A stretch of DNA of 37,732 nucleotides from Oscillospiraceae bacterium (GCA_017427265.1 JAFRTG010000016.1:1-37732); one strand, 5' to 3'; shown: positions 1 through 6,352, counted from the first letter of the stretch. Translations and numbers: made by a program. The notes: generated by a model from the letters alone, not told the origin.

Positions 1-987
1 GACCCGAAGCTGACAGGTCTGATTGCGATTGCGGAGCTGCGCGGTCTGCACAGCGTCGGTGTCGAGGGTACGGTCAAGCACTGCTGCGGCAACAATCAGG
101 AGACAAACCGTCATTTCCTGAATGCGACAGTCTCTGAGCGCGCGCTGCGTGAAATCTATCTGAAAGGCTTTGAGCTTGCGGTCAAGGAGGGCGGCGCAAA
201 GTCGATCATGACAACATACGGCTGCGTCAACGGGCTCTGGACTGCCGGAAACTATGACCTCTGTACGGAGATTATCCGCGGCGAGTGGGGCTATACCGGC
301 TTCCTCATGACGGACTGGTGGGCGAATATCAACGAGCGCGGTCAGGCGCCGGATAAGACTGATTTTGCTGCAATGGTGCGTGCGCAGAATGATGTCTATA
401 TGGTCTGCGCGGACTGCGTGCAGCATGAGGATAATCTTGCGGAGGCATTTGCGGCAGGTGAAGTAACGCGCGGTGAATTGCAGCGCTGTGCGGCGAATGT
501 CTGCCGGTTTGCGATGCATACGCATGCTATGGAGCGGCTGCTCGGCGATGCGCCGGAGATCACGGTCGAGAACCGTCCGGCGGATGCTGCTGAGCAGGAG
601 GGCGATGTGATTTTCTATGATCTCGGCAATGATCTGACGATTCCGCTGGAGGGCATCTGCACGGACAAGGGTACCAATTATGCCTTTGCGCTGACAGTCA
701 ATACGCCGGGCTGGTACCGCGTGACGCTGACGGCATCCTCGGAGCAGAGCGAGCTTGCACAGATTCCGGTGACACTGTTCAGCATGGGTACGGCGAGCGG
801 TACGTTTACATGGAACGGCACGGGCGGCAAGCCGGTTTCGTTCTCGGCAAGTGTGCCGATGTTCTCGCGGTTTACGGCAAACCGTCTGTATTTTGCACAG
901 AGCGGACTGCGGATGCATGAAATCCGGATCGAGCTGGTGAGCGATCAGTTTGATGTTTCGCATATGAACGATAAACCCGAAGAATAA
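1..987 (+). CDS. Glycoside hydrolase family 3 (beta-glucosidase type), C-terminal part; 5' end outside window
   Basis: Frame 1 is open from base 1 to a TAA at 985-987 (328 codons). It would hydrolyse terminal beta-linked sugars. The visible part holds the second half of the GH3 barrel: KHCCGNNQETNR, SERALREIYLKGFE, and MTDWW, whose Asp (codon 313-315) is the expected catalytic nucleophile. After the barrel comes a beta-rich domain of about 140 residues (LTVNTPGWYRVTLTAS...), not the usual alpha/beta GH3_C domain. Ruminococcus and Butyrivibrio beta-glucosidases are known to place the GH3_C domain before the barrel, so a barrel near the C-terminus fits that permuted type. It is a host chromosomal gene, unrelated to the prophage. 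Confidence 0.85.
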   Translation, partial: DPKLTGLIAIAELRGLHSVGVEGTVKHCCGNNQETNRHFLNATVSERALREIYLKGFELAVKEGGAKSIMTTYGCVNGLWTAGNYDLCTEIIRGEWGYTGFLMTDWWANINERGQAPDKTDFAAMVRAQNDVYMVCADCVQHEDNLAEAFAAGEVTRGELQRCAANVCRFAMHTHAMERLLGDAPEITVENRPADAAEQEGDVIFYDLGNDLTIPLEGICTDKGTNYAFALTVNTPGWYRVTLTASSEQSELAQIPVTLFSMGTASGTFTWNGTGGKPVSFSASVPMFSRFTANRLYFAQSGLRMHEIRIELVSDQFDVSHMNDKPEE

Positions 988-1002
988 TTGCATATCAGCT
1001 GA

Positions 1003-1061
1003 CCGGATATACGGTAAGGAAAGCGGTTCGCTTTTCTGCTGTATATCCGGCTGCTGTTTTT
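1003..1061 (+). terminator. Intrinsic terminator of the GH3 gene
   Basis: CCGGATATAC (1003-1012) pairs with GTATATCCGG (1041-1050). An inner stem GGAAAGCG/CGCTTTTC lies between them, and a T run (1057-1061) follows. It starts 16 bases after the GH3 stop codon. Confidence 0.8.
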
Positions 1062-1066
1062 GGCGC

Positions 1067-1095
1067 TTGACAAAAGGGACGATAACTGTTATAAT
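1067..1095 (+). promoter_or_regulatory. Promoter of the tRNA-Leu gene
   Basis: Perfect consensus sigma-A promoter: TTGACA (1067-1072), 17-bp spacer, TATAAT (1090-1095). Transcription should start near 1102, about 43 bases before the mature tRNA. Confidence 0.88.
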
Positions 1096-1144
1096 AGTAC
1101 AGTCAGATCAAAAGGGGTTGTTTTGCTCAATTCATAAACCATTT

Positions 1145-1226
1145 GCACCTGTGGTGAAACTGGCAGACACGTTGGATTTAGGTTCCAATGCCGCAAGGCG
1201 TGCAGGTTCAAGTCCTGTCAGGTGCA
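1145..1226 (+). tRNA. tRNA-Leu, anticodon UAG
   Basis: A class II tRNA with a long variable arm. The acceptor stem GCACCTG (1145-1151) pairs with CAGGTGC (1219-1225), with discriminator A at 1226. The anticodon stem TTGGA/TCCAA encloses the loop TTTAGGT, so the anticodon is TAG (codons CUN, mainly CUA). The variable-arm stem is near CCGCAAGG and the T arm is GCAGG-TTCAAGT-CCTGT. CCA is not encoded. The gene is whole: its 3' end is supplied by the prophage attL core, so integration leaves the tRNA functional. Confidence 0.95.
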
Positions 1227-1228
1227 TA
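1204..1228. repeat. attL core (25-bp direct repeat, copy 1)
   Basis: Identical to 37362-37386. It covers the T arm and acceptor 3' strand of the tRNA-Leu gene plus two bases beyond it. Flanking bases differ at both ends (C versus T before, A versus C after), so the identity is exactly 25 bp. Confidence 0.93.
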
Positions 1229-1231
1229 ATC

Positions 1232-1278
1232 GAAGAATCTGCGGAAATACGTTGTTTCGCAGATTCTTCTTCACTTTT
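1232..1278 (+). terminator. Phage-supplied terminator for the tRNA gene
   Basis: GAAGAATCTGCG (1232-1243) pairs perfectly with CGCAGATTCTTC (1258-1269), followed by TTCACTTTT. It begins six bases after the tRNA, on the phage side of attL. It replaces the host terminator displaced to 37396-37437 by the insertion. Confidence 0.78.
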
Positions 1279-1279
1279 A

Positions 1280-1362
1280 TGTCATACTGGATGTCATGCG
1301 CTTATAGTAAAATATAGCCGCTTGATACCATTTTATGACGAAACATGACACAAAATATGACA
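1280..1362. promoter_or_regulatory. Candidate integrase arm-type sites, left end
   Basis: The hexamer ATGACA or its complement TGTCAT occurs at 1280-1285 and 1292-1297 (inverted) and at 1345-1350 and 1357-1362 (direct), with a near copy ATGACG at 1335-1340. The direct pair has a 12-bp period, the same as a pair at 37305-37322 near attR. Short repeats flanking a core are the usual layout of lambda-type integrase arm sites. Assignment is by pattern only. Confidence 0.45.
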
Positions 1363-1366
1363 CGAA

Positions 1367-1405
1367 AAGAGACCGAAGGAGTCAGTCCTTCCGGTCTCTT
1401 TTTTT
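1367..1405. terminator. Bidirectional terminator at the integrase 3' end
   Basis: AAGAGACCGAAGGA (1367-1380) pairs with TCCTTCCGGTCTCTT (1386-1400) with one bulged C, and T7 follows on the plus strand (1399-1405). On the minus strand the stem is made of the last integrase codons, the TGA stop sits in the loop, and TTTT follows. It would stop integrase transcripts and also shield integrase from antisense transcription arriving from the tRNA side. Confidence 0.75.
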
Positions 1406-2437
1406 GTCCTCATATTTACTGTGAGCTGCCTCAAAACGGGCAACGATGTCATTCTCAACCTGACGTCGTTTATCGCTCATTGTGTGCTGATAAATGTTTT
1501 TGAGTGTGCTGTCTGTTTTCCAGCCGCCGCGCTCCATGATATATTTGTCCGGCACACCCATTGCATGAAGAATTGACGCCTGGTAATGGCGCAAATCATG
1601 GAAACGAAAATGCGGAAGATTGAATTTTGTCCGAACATCTATAAAGTAGTCTGTAATTGTCACCGGCGCAAGCTCGACGATCCTGCCGGATGCTGATCGA
1701 GGAACGAGCCGCTCGATCACGAAAGCCGGCATCTTGATATCGCGGTAACCTGCCTTGCTTTTCGGCTGCTTGATTACCCATTGCTTTGCGTCATCCAGCA
1801 CCATCGCCTTGCGGACATGGATAACATTACCTTCGATATCATCCAGCGTCAGCGCCGCACATTCGGAACGGCGAAGTGAACCGAATGCAGCAAGCAGTAC
1901 TGCTTTTTCAAGCTCTGTGCCGCGGATGCTACTGACAAGGTTCTCGACCTCTGCCTCAGTCGGGACATAGATTTCCGCTTTTTTCGGCTGCGGCAGCCGC
2001 GTGTTCAGTACGATCTCCGGCGCGAACATGCGCAGAACAGCACTCAGTAAGCCGTGAGCGTTTCGTACAGACTTCGGACTGTGGTCTGCTGCCATGATGT
2101 TGACGGCGCTCTGGACAGCTTCCTGCGTGATCTTCGACAGCTTGAGCGGCATCAGCTCCGGAAAGTCATGCGCTGCCGCCCGTGTATATTCTCTGACTGT
2201 AGAAGGGGAGAGCGTATTCCGCTTGATTTCGATGTAACGCACATATGCCTTGGCAAGTGTGCGGTCATCAGACCGGGCTGCTGTCTTTTTCTTCGCGGCG
2301 TATTCCGCAGCCAGATACTCGGCGTCTTTCTTCGCTGGTGCCGTGAAGCTCTTGTATATATTTTTCCCTTCGGCGGTCTTGCCGTCATACACACGGACAC
2401 GCCAGCTCCCTGACGGCAGCTTCTTCGCTTTTGCCAT
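1382..2437 (-). CDS. int: Phage integrase, tyrosine recombinase
   Basis: 351 aa. Catalyses integration and excision at the tRNA-Leu att site. The N-terminal region (residues 1-50, GSWRVRVYDGK..GK..YKSF) looks like an arm-site-binding domain, followed by a SAM-like core-binding domain (about 57-140) and the catalytic domain. Catalytic residues seen: R189 (GSLRRSE), H280 and R283 (FHDLRH), W306 in the second His/Trp position (RGGW) and nucleophile Y316. The start has a good site (GGAGT, 6 nt before ATG). It begins 12 nt after the HicB-like gene on the same strand, so it is probably transcribed with the GNAT set. It lies next to attL, as usual. Confidence 0.95.
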   Translation of the reverse strand: MAKAKKLPSGSWRVRVYDGKTAEGKNIYKSFTAPAKKDAEYLAAEYAAKKKTAARSDDRTLAKAYVRYIEIKRNTLSPSTVREYTRAAAHDFPELMPLKLSKITQEAVQSAVNIMAADHSPKSVRNAHGLLSAVLRMFAPEIVLNTRLPQPKKAEIYVPTEAEVENLVSSIRGTELEKAVLLAAFGSLRRSECAALTLDDIEGNVIHVRKAMVLDDAKQWVIKQPKSKAGYRDIKMPAFVIERLVPRSASGRIVELAPVTITDYFIDVRTKFNLPHFRFHDLRHYQASILHAMGVPDKYIMERGGWKTDSTLKNIYQHTMSDKRRQVENDIVARFEAAHSKYEDKKRDRKD

Positions 2438-2449
2438 GTGATCACTCCT

Positions 2450-2671
2450 TTATGCGTATGCCAGTTTACCTTTCGGGGAAGGAATATCTCTGCCGAGCAT
2501 GTCGGCGGTCTCGATCCACTCATCAACGATCACCGCGACATTGCGGAGTGCTTCTTCCATTGTTTCGCCGTCAGCCATGCAGCCTGCGAGCTCCGGCACC
2601 TCTGCAACGTAGTGGTTATCTTTATCGTTCCAATAGATAATTGTTTCGTACTTATGCATGATCTTACTCAT
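2450..2671 (-). CDS. HicB-like antitoxin-fold protein without a HicA partner
   Basis: 73 aa from the ATG that overlaps the GNAT stop in the 8-base string ATGAGTAA (2671-2664). The sequence YETIIYWNDKDNHYVAEVPE, LAGCMADGETMEEALRN and DEWIETA..LGRDIPSP is typical of the partial RNase H fold of HicB antitoxins. There is no HicA gene beside it, and it is short: no C-terminal DNA-binding segment is visible. No clear ribosome site precedes this ATG, so translation is probably coupled to the upstream gene. A later ATG (five codons in) is possible. It may act as antitoxin to the upstream GNAT protein or be an orphan; this is inference. Confidence 0.72.
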   Translation of the reverse strand: MSKIMHKYETIIYWNDKDNHYVAEVPELAGCMADGETMEEALRNVAVIVDEWIETADMLGRDIPSPKGKLAYA

Positions 2672-3182
2672 AATCAATCGGGAAATACATAGGTGCACAA
2701 GTCTTTTCGCCTTGATTCTTGGCGATTTTCATATCATCCTCTAATGGGAAGAAGCCGTTTCGCTCATATAGATGATAGCCTTCCTGCGTTGATGACAGCG
2801 TAATAAAGGCAAATCCAATATGAGAAGAGCGAAGATCACATATTCTGTTCAGGCAATCGGAAAGAAGCAGATCAGAGATATTCTGTGTATCTGCATCTGC
2901 ATTCGAGACTTTATGCTTCTGGACGGACTGATCAACCGCAAAGAAATTGATATAGACAGAGCCGCCGACGCGATATTCGTTTCCGTCTTCGATGTGTCCG
3001 GTGCTGATATTATAGTAACCGATGACCTTTTTGTCTAACAGCATCACGAAGGTTTTGCCGACCATTTCCAGAAATGCGTCATCGCTTCGCAGAAAACTCG
3101 AAATCGCAAGATTGCCGCAGTCAAAGTCTCTTGCTGCTGACAGCAACTCCCGAGTGTACGGCACGGTCAAATATTTACTCAT
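2664..3182 (-). CDS. GNAT-family acetyltransferase, toxin-like
   Basis: 172 aa. The layout matches GNAT toxins of the TacT/AtaT type that acetylate aminoacyl-tRNA: FDCGNLAISSFLR near residues 20-31, the central strand VIGYYNIS (53-60), INFFAVDQ (78-85), and the C-terminal GYHLYERNGF (135-144) with a candidate catalytic tyrosine Y139. The usual acetyl-CoA loop (Q/R-x-x-G-x-G) is replaced by a longer polar loop, QSVQKHKVSNADADTQN (85-101), so cofactor binding is uncertain. The start is chosen by GAGAGG 7 nt upstream and by the ATGAGTAA overlap with the 61-aa gene. It is sandwiched in an operon between that gene and a HicB-like gene. Target and activity are unknown. Confidence 0.75.
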   Translation of the reverse strand: MSKYLTVPYTRELLSAARDFDCGNLAISSFLRSDDAFLEMVGKTFVMLLDKKVIGYYNISTGHIEDGNEYRVGGSVYINFFAVDQSVQKHKVSNADADTQNISDLLLSDCLNRICDLRSSHIGFAFITLSSTQEGYHLYERNGFFPLEDDMKIAKNQGEKTCAPMYFPIDYE

Positions 3183-3360
3183 GCTTCTGCCTCTCATCAT
3201 CTTTGACAAGGATAAATGTCGCTGTTTCCTCATCATATTCCAAATGCGCGTTCCGGATGAGTTCTCTGTTACGGTCAATCATTCCGCGCTTGCGACGCAG
3301 CTTGATTGTCTCTCTGTTTGCACGGAACGGCTTTCCGTCATACATTGCATATGCTCCCAT
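3175..3360 (-). CDS. Small charged protein, first gene of GNAT/HicB-like/integrase operon
   Basis: 61 aa, starting MGAYAMYDGKPF. This ATG has an excellent site (GAAGGAGGTG), whereas longer starts upstream have none and would run through the operator. The middle is strongly basic (RANRETIKLRRKRGMIDRNRELIRN) and the end acidic (LEYDEETATFILVKDDERQ). I do not recognise the family. Its position as a short leader gene directly before a toxin-like GNAT, overlapping it by 8 bases, and with a palindromic operator upstream, fits a DNA-binding antitoxin. That role is inference from context. Confidence 0.6.
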   Translation of the reverse strand: MGAYAMYDGKPFRANRETIKLRRKRGMIDRNRELIRNAHLEYDEETATFILVKDDERQKHE

Positions 3361-3375
3361 ATGAGCACCTCCTTC

Positions 3376-3417
3376 ATTATAGTATGCGCTGCGAAATGTA
3401 TTGAAATCAATACATTT
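3376..3417 (-). promoter_or_regulatory. Operator-promoter of the GNAT-integrase operon
   Basis: On the minus strand a perfect TATAAT (plus coordinates 3376-3381) sits 15 bases before the ATG of the 61-aa gene. At the -35 position (17-bp spacer, TCAATA, weak) lies a perfect inverted repeat, AAATGTATTGA (3394-3404), two bases, TCAATACATTT (3407-3417). A strong -10, poor -35 and a 24-bp palindrome over the -35 suggest tight repression, as in self-regulated toxin-antitoxin operons. Confidence 0.7.
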
Positions 3418-3439
3418 TGACTTAGCGCTTAAATGCATT

Positions 3440-3535
3440 TTACTTTCGATAATATGCAGTATCCATAAATAACAATTTATTACGCGAATCAATTTCCCGC
3501 AGTACGGCAATCAGTAGTTTTTCATATTGGCTCAT
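3440..3535 (-). CDS. Possible 31-aa small protein
   Basis: The frame MSQYEKLLIAVLREIDSRNK...YYRK ends with TAA at 3440-3442. AAGGAGC lies about 12 nt upstream of the ATG, slightly far. It sits 17 nt downstream of the DUF4041 gene on the same strand. No family recognised; may be non-coding. Confidence 0.3.
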   Translation of the reverse strand: MSQYEKLLIAVLREIDSRNKLLFMDTAYYRK

Positions 3536-3552
3536 GGGTTATGCATCGCTCC

Positions 3553-5034
3553 TTATTCATCTTCATTTTCTTCTGATATATCATCAAACTCTGGAACAAC
3601 CTCATCACGATTGATACTTTGATAATACTGTTCAGCAATCATTGTGCGTCGGAATTCAGCAGTCGGGTCAAATTCCAAAACAGCTTGCTCCAGTTCATCA
3701 ATCGGTACACGGAAGAATTCTTTACGTAGATTAACCTTATTCACACGCTGCTGATTGAAACGCTTATGTAGTGCTGTTTCAAGACTCGGCGCATCTTGTG
3801 AGAAGATCAGACTATGCACATCAAATTCAAACGGTACACTTGCATTGCCGAGTTCATGAATACGATCCATAGGCTCAAAGCGCCGCGTCATGCCGATTTT
3901 GAACACATCATCGCCAAATGAACCGAGATTACTGATTATATAGACATGTCCGGCTTTTCCATTCTGAAGATTGACGATTTGCGCTTTCTTTTCCTGAACC
4001 TGCTGTCGCTGTCCTTCCAGTTCTGCAATTCGAGCACGAAGCTGTGCAAGTACTGTTTCATCAGAGGCAGCCTCAACCTTTTCAATTAGCTGTTCGATCT
4101 CCGTATTGAATTTGGATTCCTCGTGTTCTATCTTCCTGCGTTCTATTTCAAGAGCTTTTCGTTCTTCTGCTTCCTGCTTCATCTGCTCGCGCAAAGCCCG
4201 CTGCTCCTCGCGTGCCTGTTCTTTCTTGACATAGTATTCATATTCGATTTTGACGGTTCCAATAAAAAGAAATTCGATCTCTGCAATAAAACTTTTCATT
4301 GTCGGCGCAATACTCTGATTTCCTTCTACTGCAACTTCGTAATAGCGTTGCGTAACGGATTTGACATTTCCGACAGCATCTTCTATCTTGCCAAATGAGA
4401 GCGTTGACAGGATGTTTTGCAGTTCCGCTTCCATTGCAATGACCATAAGCTGATAGATCGCAATATTGGATTTGGTAGTGTATCTGCCTTCATACCGCTT
4501 AAACACTTTTTGGATTTCTCGCTGATTCTGATTGTATCGTTTCCGCAGATCGCGCATATTCATACAGTTCAGATCAACATGGACAATCGGCATCAGGTAA
4601 TCATCCGGCAGAATATCTGAAAGGATAGCATCCGGATTCTTCTCGTATCCTTTTACAGCGGCTTTGTATTGCTCATAAAGCTGCTTGACTTTCTGTGTAT
4701 CCGAAACTGTTTTATCATATGCTGCTTTTTTCTGCTGGGTATCTGCCATTGTCAGCGCAAGTAATTCCTGATCCGCTTTCAACTGCGTGTATTCAGTGTG
4801 TTTGGCTTCGAGCTGCTGAGTGATTGCATCGAGGTCTTTCTGCTCCTGTGGCATACTTGCTTTGAGTTCACCGAGTTGCTTAACGGAATCTTGATATTGC
4901 TGTTTAATAGTCTCAATTTGCTGTTGCATCCGATTGACTTGCTGGATGAGTTCATTGTTTTGACTCTGAGCTTGTTGAAGCTGCTCTTTTAACTGTTGAT
5001 TTTCGGTTGCTTTGAACAAATCCAGAAATCCCAT
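3553..5034 (-). CDS. DUF4041 coiled-coil protein with C-terminal GIY-YIG (T5orf172) nuclease domain
   Basis: 493 aa. A long Gln-rich coiled coil (about 10-120) precedes a DUF4041-like region (about 140-265, ILPDDYLMPIVHVDLN, LRKRYNQNQREIQKVFKRYEGRY), a second charged coiled coil (265-350), and a GIY-YIG-type domain (361-445). In the last, VYII (364-367) and FKIGMT (378-383) are the two signature strands, followed by R384/R385, an H423 helix and the putative metal ligand E439 (RKEFF). The site AGGAGG lies 10 nt before the ATG. It follows the repressor by 20 nt and is expressed in lysogens, a position often used for genes that affect other phages or superinfection. Substrate unknown. Confidence 0.82.
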   Translation of the reverse strand: MGFLDLFKATENQQLKEQLQQAQSQNNELIQQVNRMQQQIETIKQQYQDSVKQLGELKASMPQEQKDLDAITQQLEAKHTEYTQLKADQELLALTMADTQQKKAAYDKTVSDTQKVKQLYEQYKAAVKGYEKNPDAILSDILPDDYLMPIVHVDLNCMNMRDLRKRYNQNQREIQKVFKRYEGRYTTKSNIAIYQLMVIAMEAELQNILSTLSFGKIEDAVGNVKSVTQRYYEVAVEGNQSIAPTMKSFIAEIEFLFIGTVKIEYEYYVKKEQAREEQRALREQMKQEAEERKALEIERRKIEHEESKFNTEIEQLIEKVEAASDETVLAQLRARIAELEGQRQQVQEKKAQIVNLQNGKAGHVYIISNLGSFGDDVFKIGMTRRFEPMDRIHELGNASVPFEFDVHSLIFSQDAPSLETALHKRFNQQRVNKVNLRKEFFRVPIDELEQAVLEFDPTAEFRRTMIAEQYYQSINRDEVVPEFDDISEENEDE

Positions 5035-5054
5035 AGTCTAATTCCCTCCTCTTC

Positions 5055-5417
5055 TCACAATGCATCTTCTTTTGCTGTTGCTGCTATTTCTTGATAACGA
5101 GCAATGTCAGCAAGGGATGCGACATAGTCGCAGACAGTTCTTTGTTGGCTGCTGTCCAGCTGATCAAAATTGTTTAGAAGTTGCAGCTTATCATCTGATA
5201 AGTCTTCTATCTGTTTACGTCCGAGTAGAAAGTCAATAGATACAGAAAGATAATCGGCAATTCTTGCAAAATCAAAATAAGCAAGACCTTTTCCGGATGC
5301 AAGCTGTGAGATCGTATTGATCCCCATATCTAAGTCTGCCAACATTGTCCCGATTTTTATTTCTTTCTTTTTTGCGCATTCTCGGATCAGATTGGCAACC
5401 GTGTTTGCATCATTCAC
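5055..5417 (-). CDS. HTH_XRE transcriptional repressor (CI-like)
   Basis: 120 aa from a GTG with AAGGAGGT 8 nt upstream; a further in-frame GTG three codons earlier lies inside the ribosome site and is less likely. Residues 7-68 form an XRE helix-turn-helix (IGTMLADLDMGINTISQLASGKG). The tail (about 78-110, LLNNFDQLDSSQQRTVCDYV) is helical, as in short Firmicutes phage repressors. There is no LexA-type peptidase domain, so induction cannot depend on RecA-assisted self-cleavage of this protein. It is divergent from the lytic operon and likely binds the TATCGCGTGAA half-sites at 5461-5495. Confidence 0.85.
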   Translation of the reverse strand: MNDANTVANLIRECAKKKEIKIGTMLADLDMGINTISQLASGKGLAYFDFARIADYLSVSIDFLLGRKQIEDLSDDKLQLLNNFDQLDSSQQRTVCDYVASLADIARYQEIAATAKEDAL

Positions 5418-5460
5418 AAAAAGCACCTCCTTAAATTAGCTAATATCACGAAATTCAGCT

Positions 5461-5507
5461 TATCGCGTGAAACTAGTATTGACATTCACGCGATAGAGTG
5501 ATATAAT
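5461..5507 (+). promoter_or_regulatory. Rightward early promoter with repressor operators
   Basis: Perfect TTGACA (5479-5484), 17-bp spacer, perfect TATAAT (5502-5507). An inverted repeat of 11-bp half-sites, TATCGCGTGAA (5461-5471) and TTCACGCGATA (5485-5495), brackets the -35 box, with centres 24 bp apart. Related half-sites TATCAC (5444-5449) and GTGATA (5499-5504) suggest a second operator that could also cover the leftward promoter. This is the lysis-lysogeny switch region. Confidence 0.85.
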
Positions 5508-5562
5508 AAACCCATACCAAGAGTATACGAACAGACGAAACGGCAGACCTCCGTTTACAGAT

Positions 5563-5618
5563 GCGCAAAGTGGTGTATAGCGATAATTACTCAGTATCAG
5601 TATACACCATTTTTGCGC
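5563..5618 (+). promoter_or_regulatory. Leader hairpin ahead of the cro-like gene
   Basis: TGGTGTATA (5571-5579) pairs with TATACACCA (5601-5609), and the flanking GCGCAAA (5563-5569) pairs with TTTGCGC (5612-5618). This gives about 16 bp with a small internal loop. T5 follows the inner stem, so it could be an attenuator. Alternatively the GGTGTATA inverted repeat is a DNA operator for one of the two downstream HTH proteins. Confidence 0.5.
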
Positions 5619-5660
5619 CGGTGTCAATACCGAAGGTATAACAGAAAGGAGCGTGAAAGC

Positions 5661-5858
5661 ATGGCATTTGGCGACAATCTGAAGAAGCTGCGTGAGATGC
5701 GCGGCATCAGCACATCGGAGCTTGCGGAGAGTGCAGGCGTTGCACAGCCGCAGATTTCTAAGTATGAGGCGGGGCAGTCTCTGCCGAATGTGGTAACTGC
5801 GGTCAGAATCGCGGTTCGCCTCGGCACAACTGTCGAGCGCCTTGTCGGAGAGGAGTGA
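5661..5858 (+). CDS. HTH_XRE regulator, Cro-like
   Basis: 65 aa, a single XRE helix-turn-helix: FGDNLKKLREMRGISTSELAE, AGVAQPQISKYEAGQ, SLPNVVTAVRIAVRLGTTVERLVG. The site AAAGGAG precedes the ATG; longer starts upstream lack one. As the first gene after the rightward promoter it is the expected Cro-type antirepressor that turns off the lysogeny operon. Its base composition is as high in GC as the rest of the lytic arm. Confidence 0.85.
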   Translation: MAFGDNLKKLREMRGISTSELAESAGVAQPQISKYEAGQSLPNVVTAVRIAVRLGTTVERLVGEE

Positions 5859-5860
5859 GA

Positions 5861-6118
5861 ATGATGCCAAGAACCAGACCGCCGGAATTTCCGGAACTGG
5901 AAAAACAAATCCTAACTCGCGGCATAACCAAGAAGCAAATAGCGGCGCTTTTGGAAATCAATGTCCATACGCTCAGCAACAAACTGACAGGACAGGTGGA
6001 GTTTACATTGAGCGAAGTCGAAAAGATTGCTTCGCTATTTCCGGATATGCAATGGGAAGTCCTGTTTGAGCGATCAAAAAAAGAGCAGGGTGCTGAGAAC
6101 GCCCTACTCAAGTGCTGA
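5861..6118 (+). CDS. Small HTH protein, second early regulator
   Basis: 85 aa. GGAGAGGAG overlapping the end of the previous gene serves the tandem ATG ATG at 5861. The pattern ILTRGITKKQIAALLEINVHTLSNKLTGQVEFTLSEVEKIASLF is a lambda-repressor-like helix-turn-helix of the kind found in small Firmicutes phage regulators just after cro. It ends in Cys six bases before the convergent small gene. It may be a second regulator or an activator; not resolved. Confidence 0.75.
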   Translation: MMPRTRPPEFPELEKQILTRGITKKQIAALLEINVHTLSNKLTGQVEFTLSEVEKIASLFPDMQWEVLFERSKKEQGAENALLKC

Positions 6119-6124
6119 CTTGAT

Positions 6125-6262
6125 TTACTTCTTTTTGCCGGTCTTTGTCTGAGATAATGCACTACCGGCTACGGACTTTACAGATTTACTCGTACCGGAG
6201 CTTTTCAGCAGCTTGGAGGCTTTGCTTGCTACGGACTTGCTTGTCTGTTTTGTATTCGCCAT
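6125..6262 (-). CDS. 45-aa Ser/Lys-rich conserved small protein
   Basis: Encodes MANTKQTSKSVASKASKLL, then KSSGTSKSVKSVAGSALSQTK and a basic tail GKKK. The combination of S-K-x-V-A-x-x-A-S-K and A-G-S-A-L-S-Q-T resembles a family of tiny, very basic proteins of unknown function that I know from many bacteria and prophages. AGGTGA lies 6 nt before the ATG, and a TTGACT-17-TAAAAT promoter lies upstream, so it is a separate unit. It is the only minus-strand gene inside the early lytic arm and converges on 5861-6118, so its transcript is antisense to early read-through. Confidence 0.72.
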   Translation of the reverse strand: MANTKQTSKSVASKASKLLKSSGTSKSVKSVAGSALSQTKTGKKK

Positions 6263-6295
6263 ACTATCACCTGCCTTTCATTGTATTATGCAGTT

Positions 6296-6324
6296 ATTTT
6301 AGCATGAATGCAATGTAAAGTCAA
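6296..6324 (-). promoter_or_regulatory. Promoter of the 45-aa gene
   Basis: On the minus strand TTGACT (plus 6319-6324), a 17-bp spacer and TAAAAT (6296-6301). The predicted start is near 6289, giving a leader of about 27 bases containing the ribosome site. Confidence 0.7.
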
Positions 6325-6352
6325 TATGTAGTAGTGTGCTGTAATTAAAAAC

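Noticed and set aside
1067-1348. 93-codon frame over the tRNA-Leu and att core
   Set aside because: Crosses a consensus promoter, a tRNA and a terminator; not coding.
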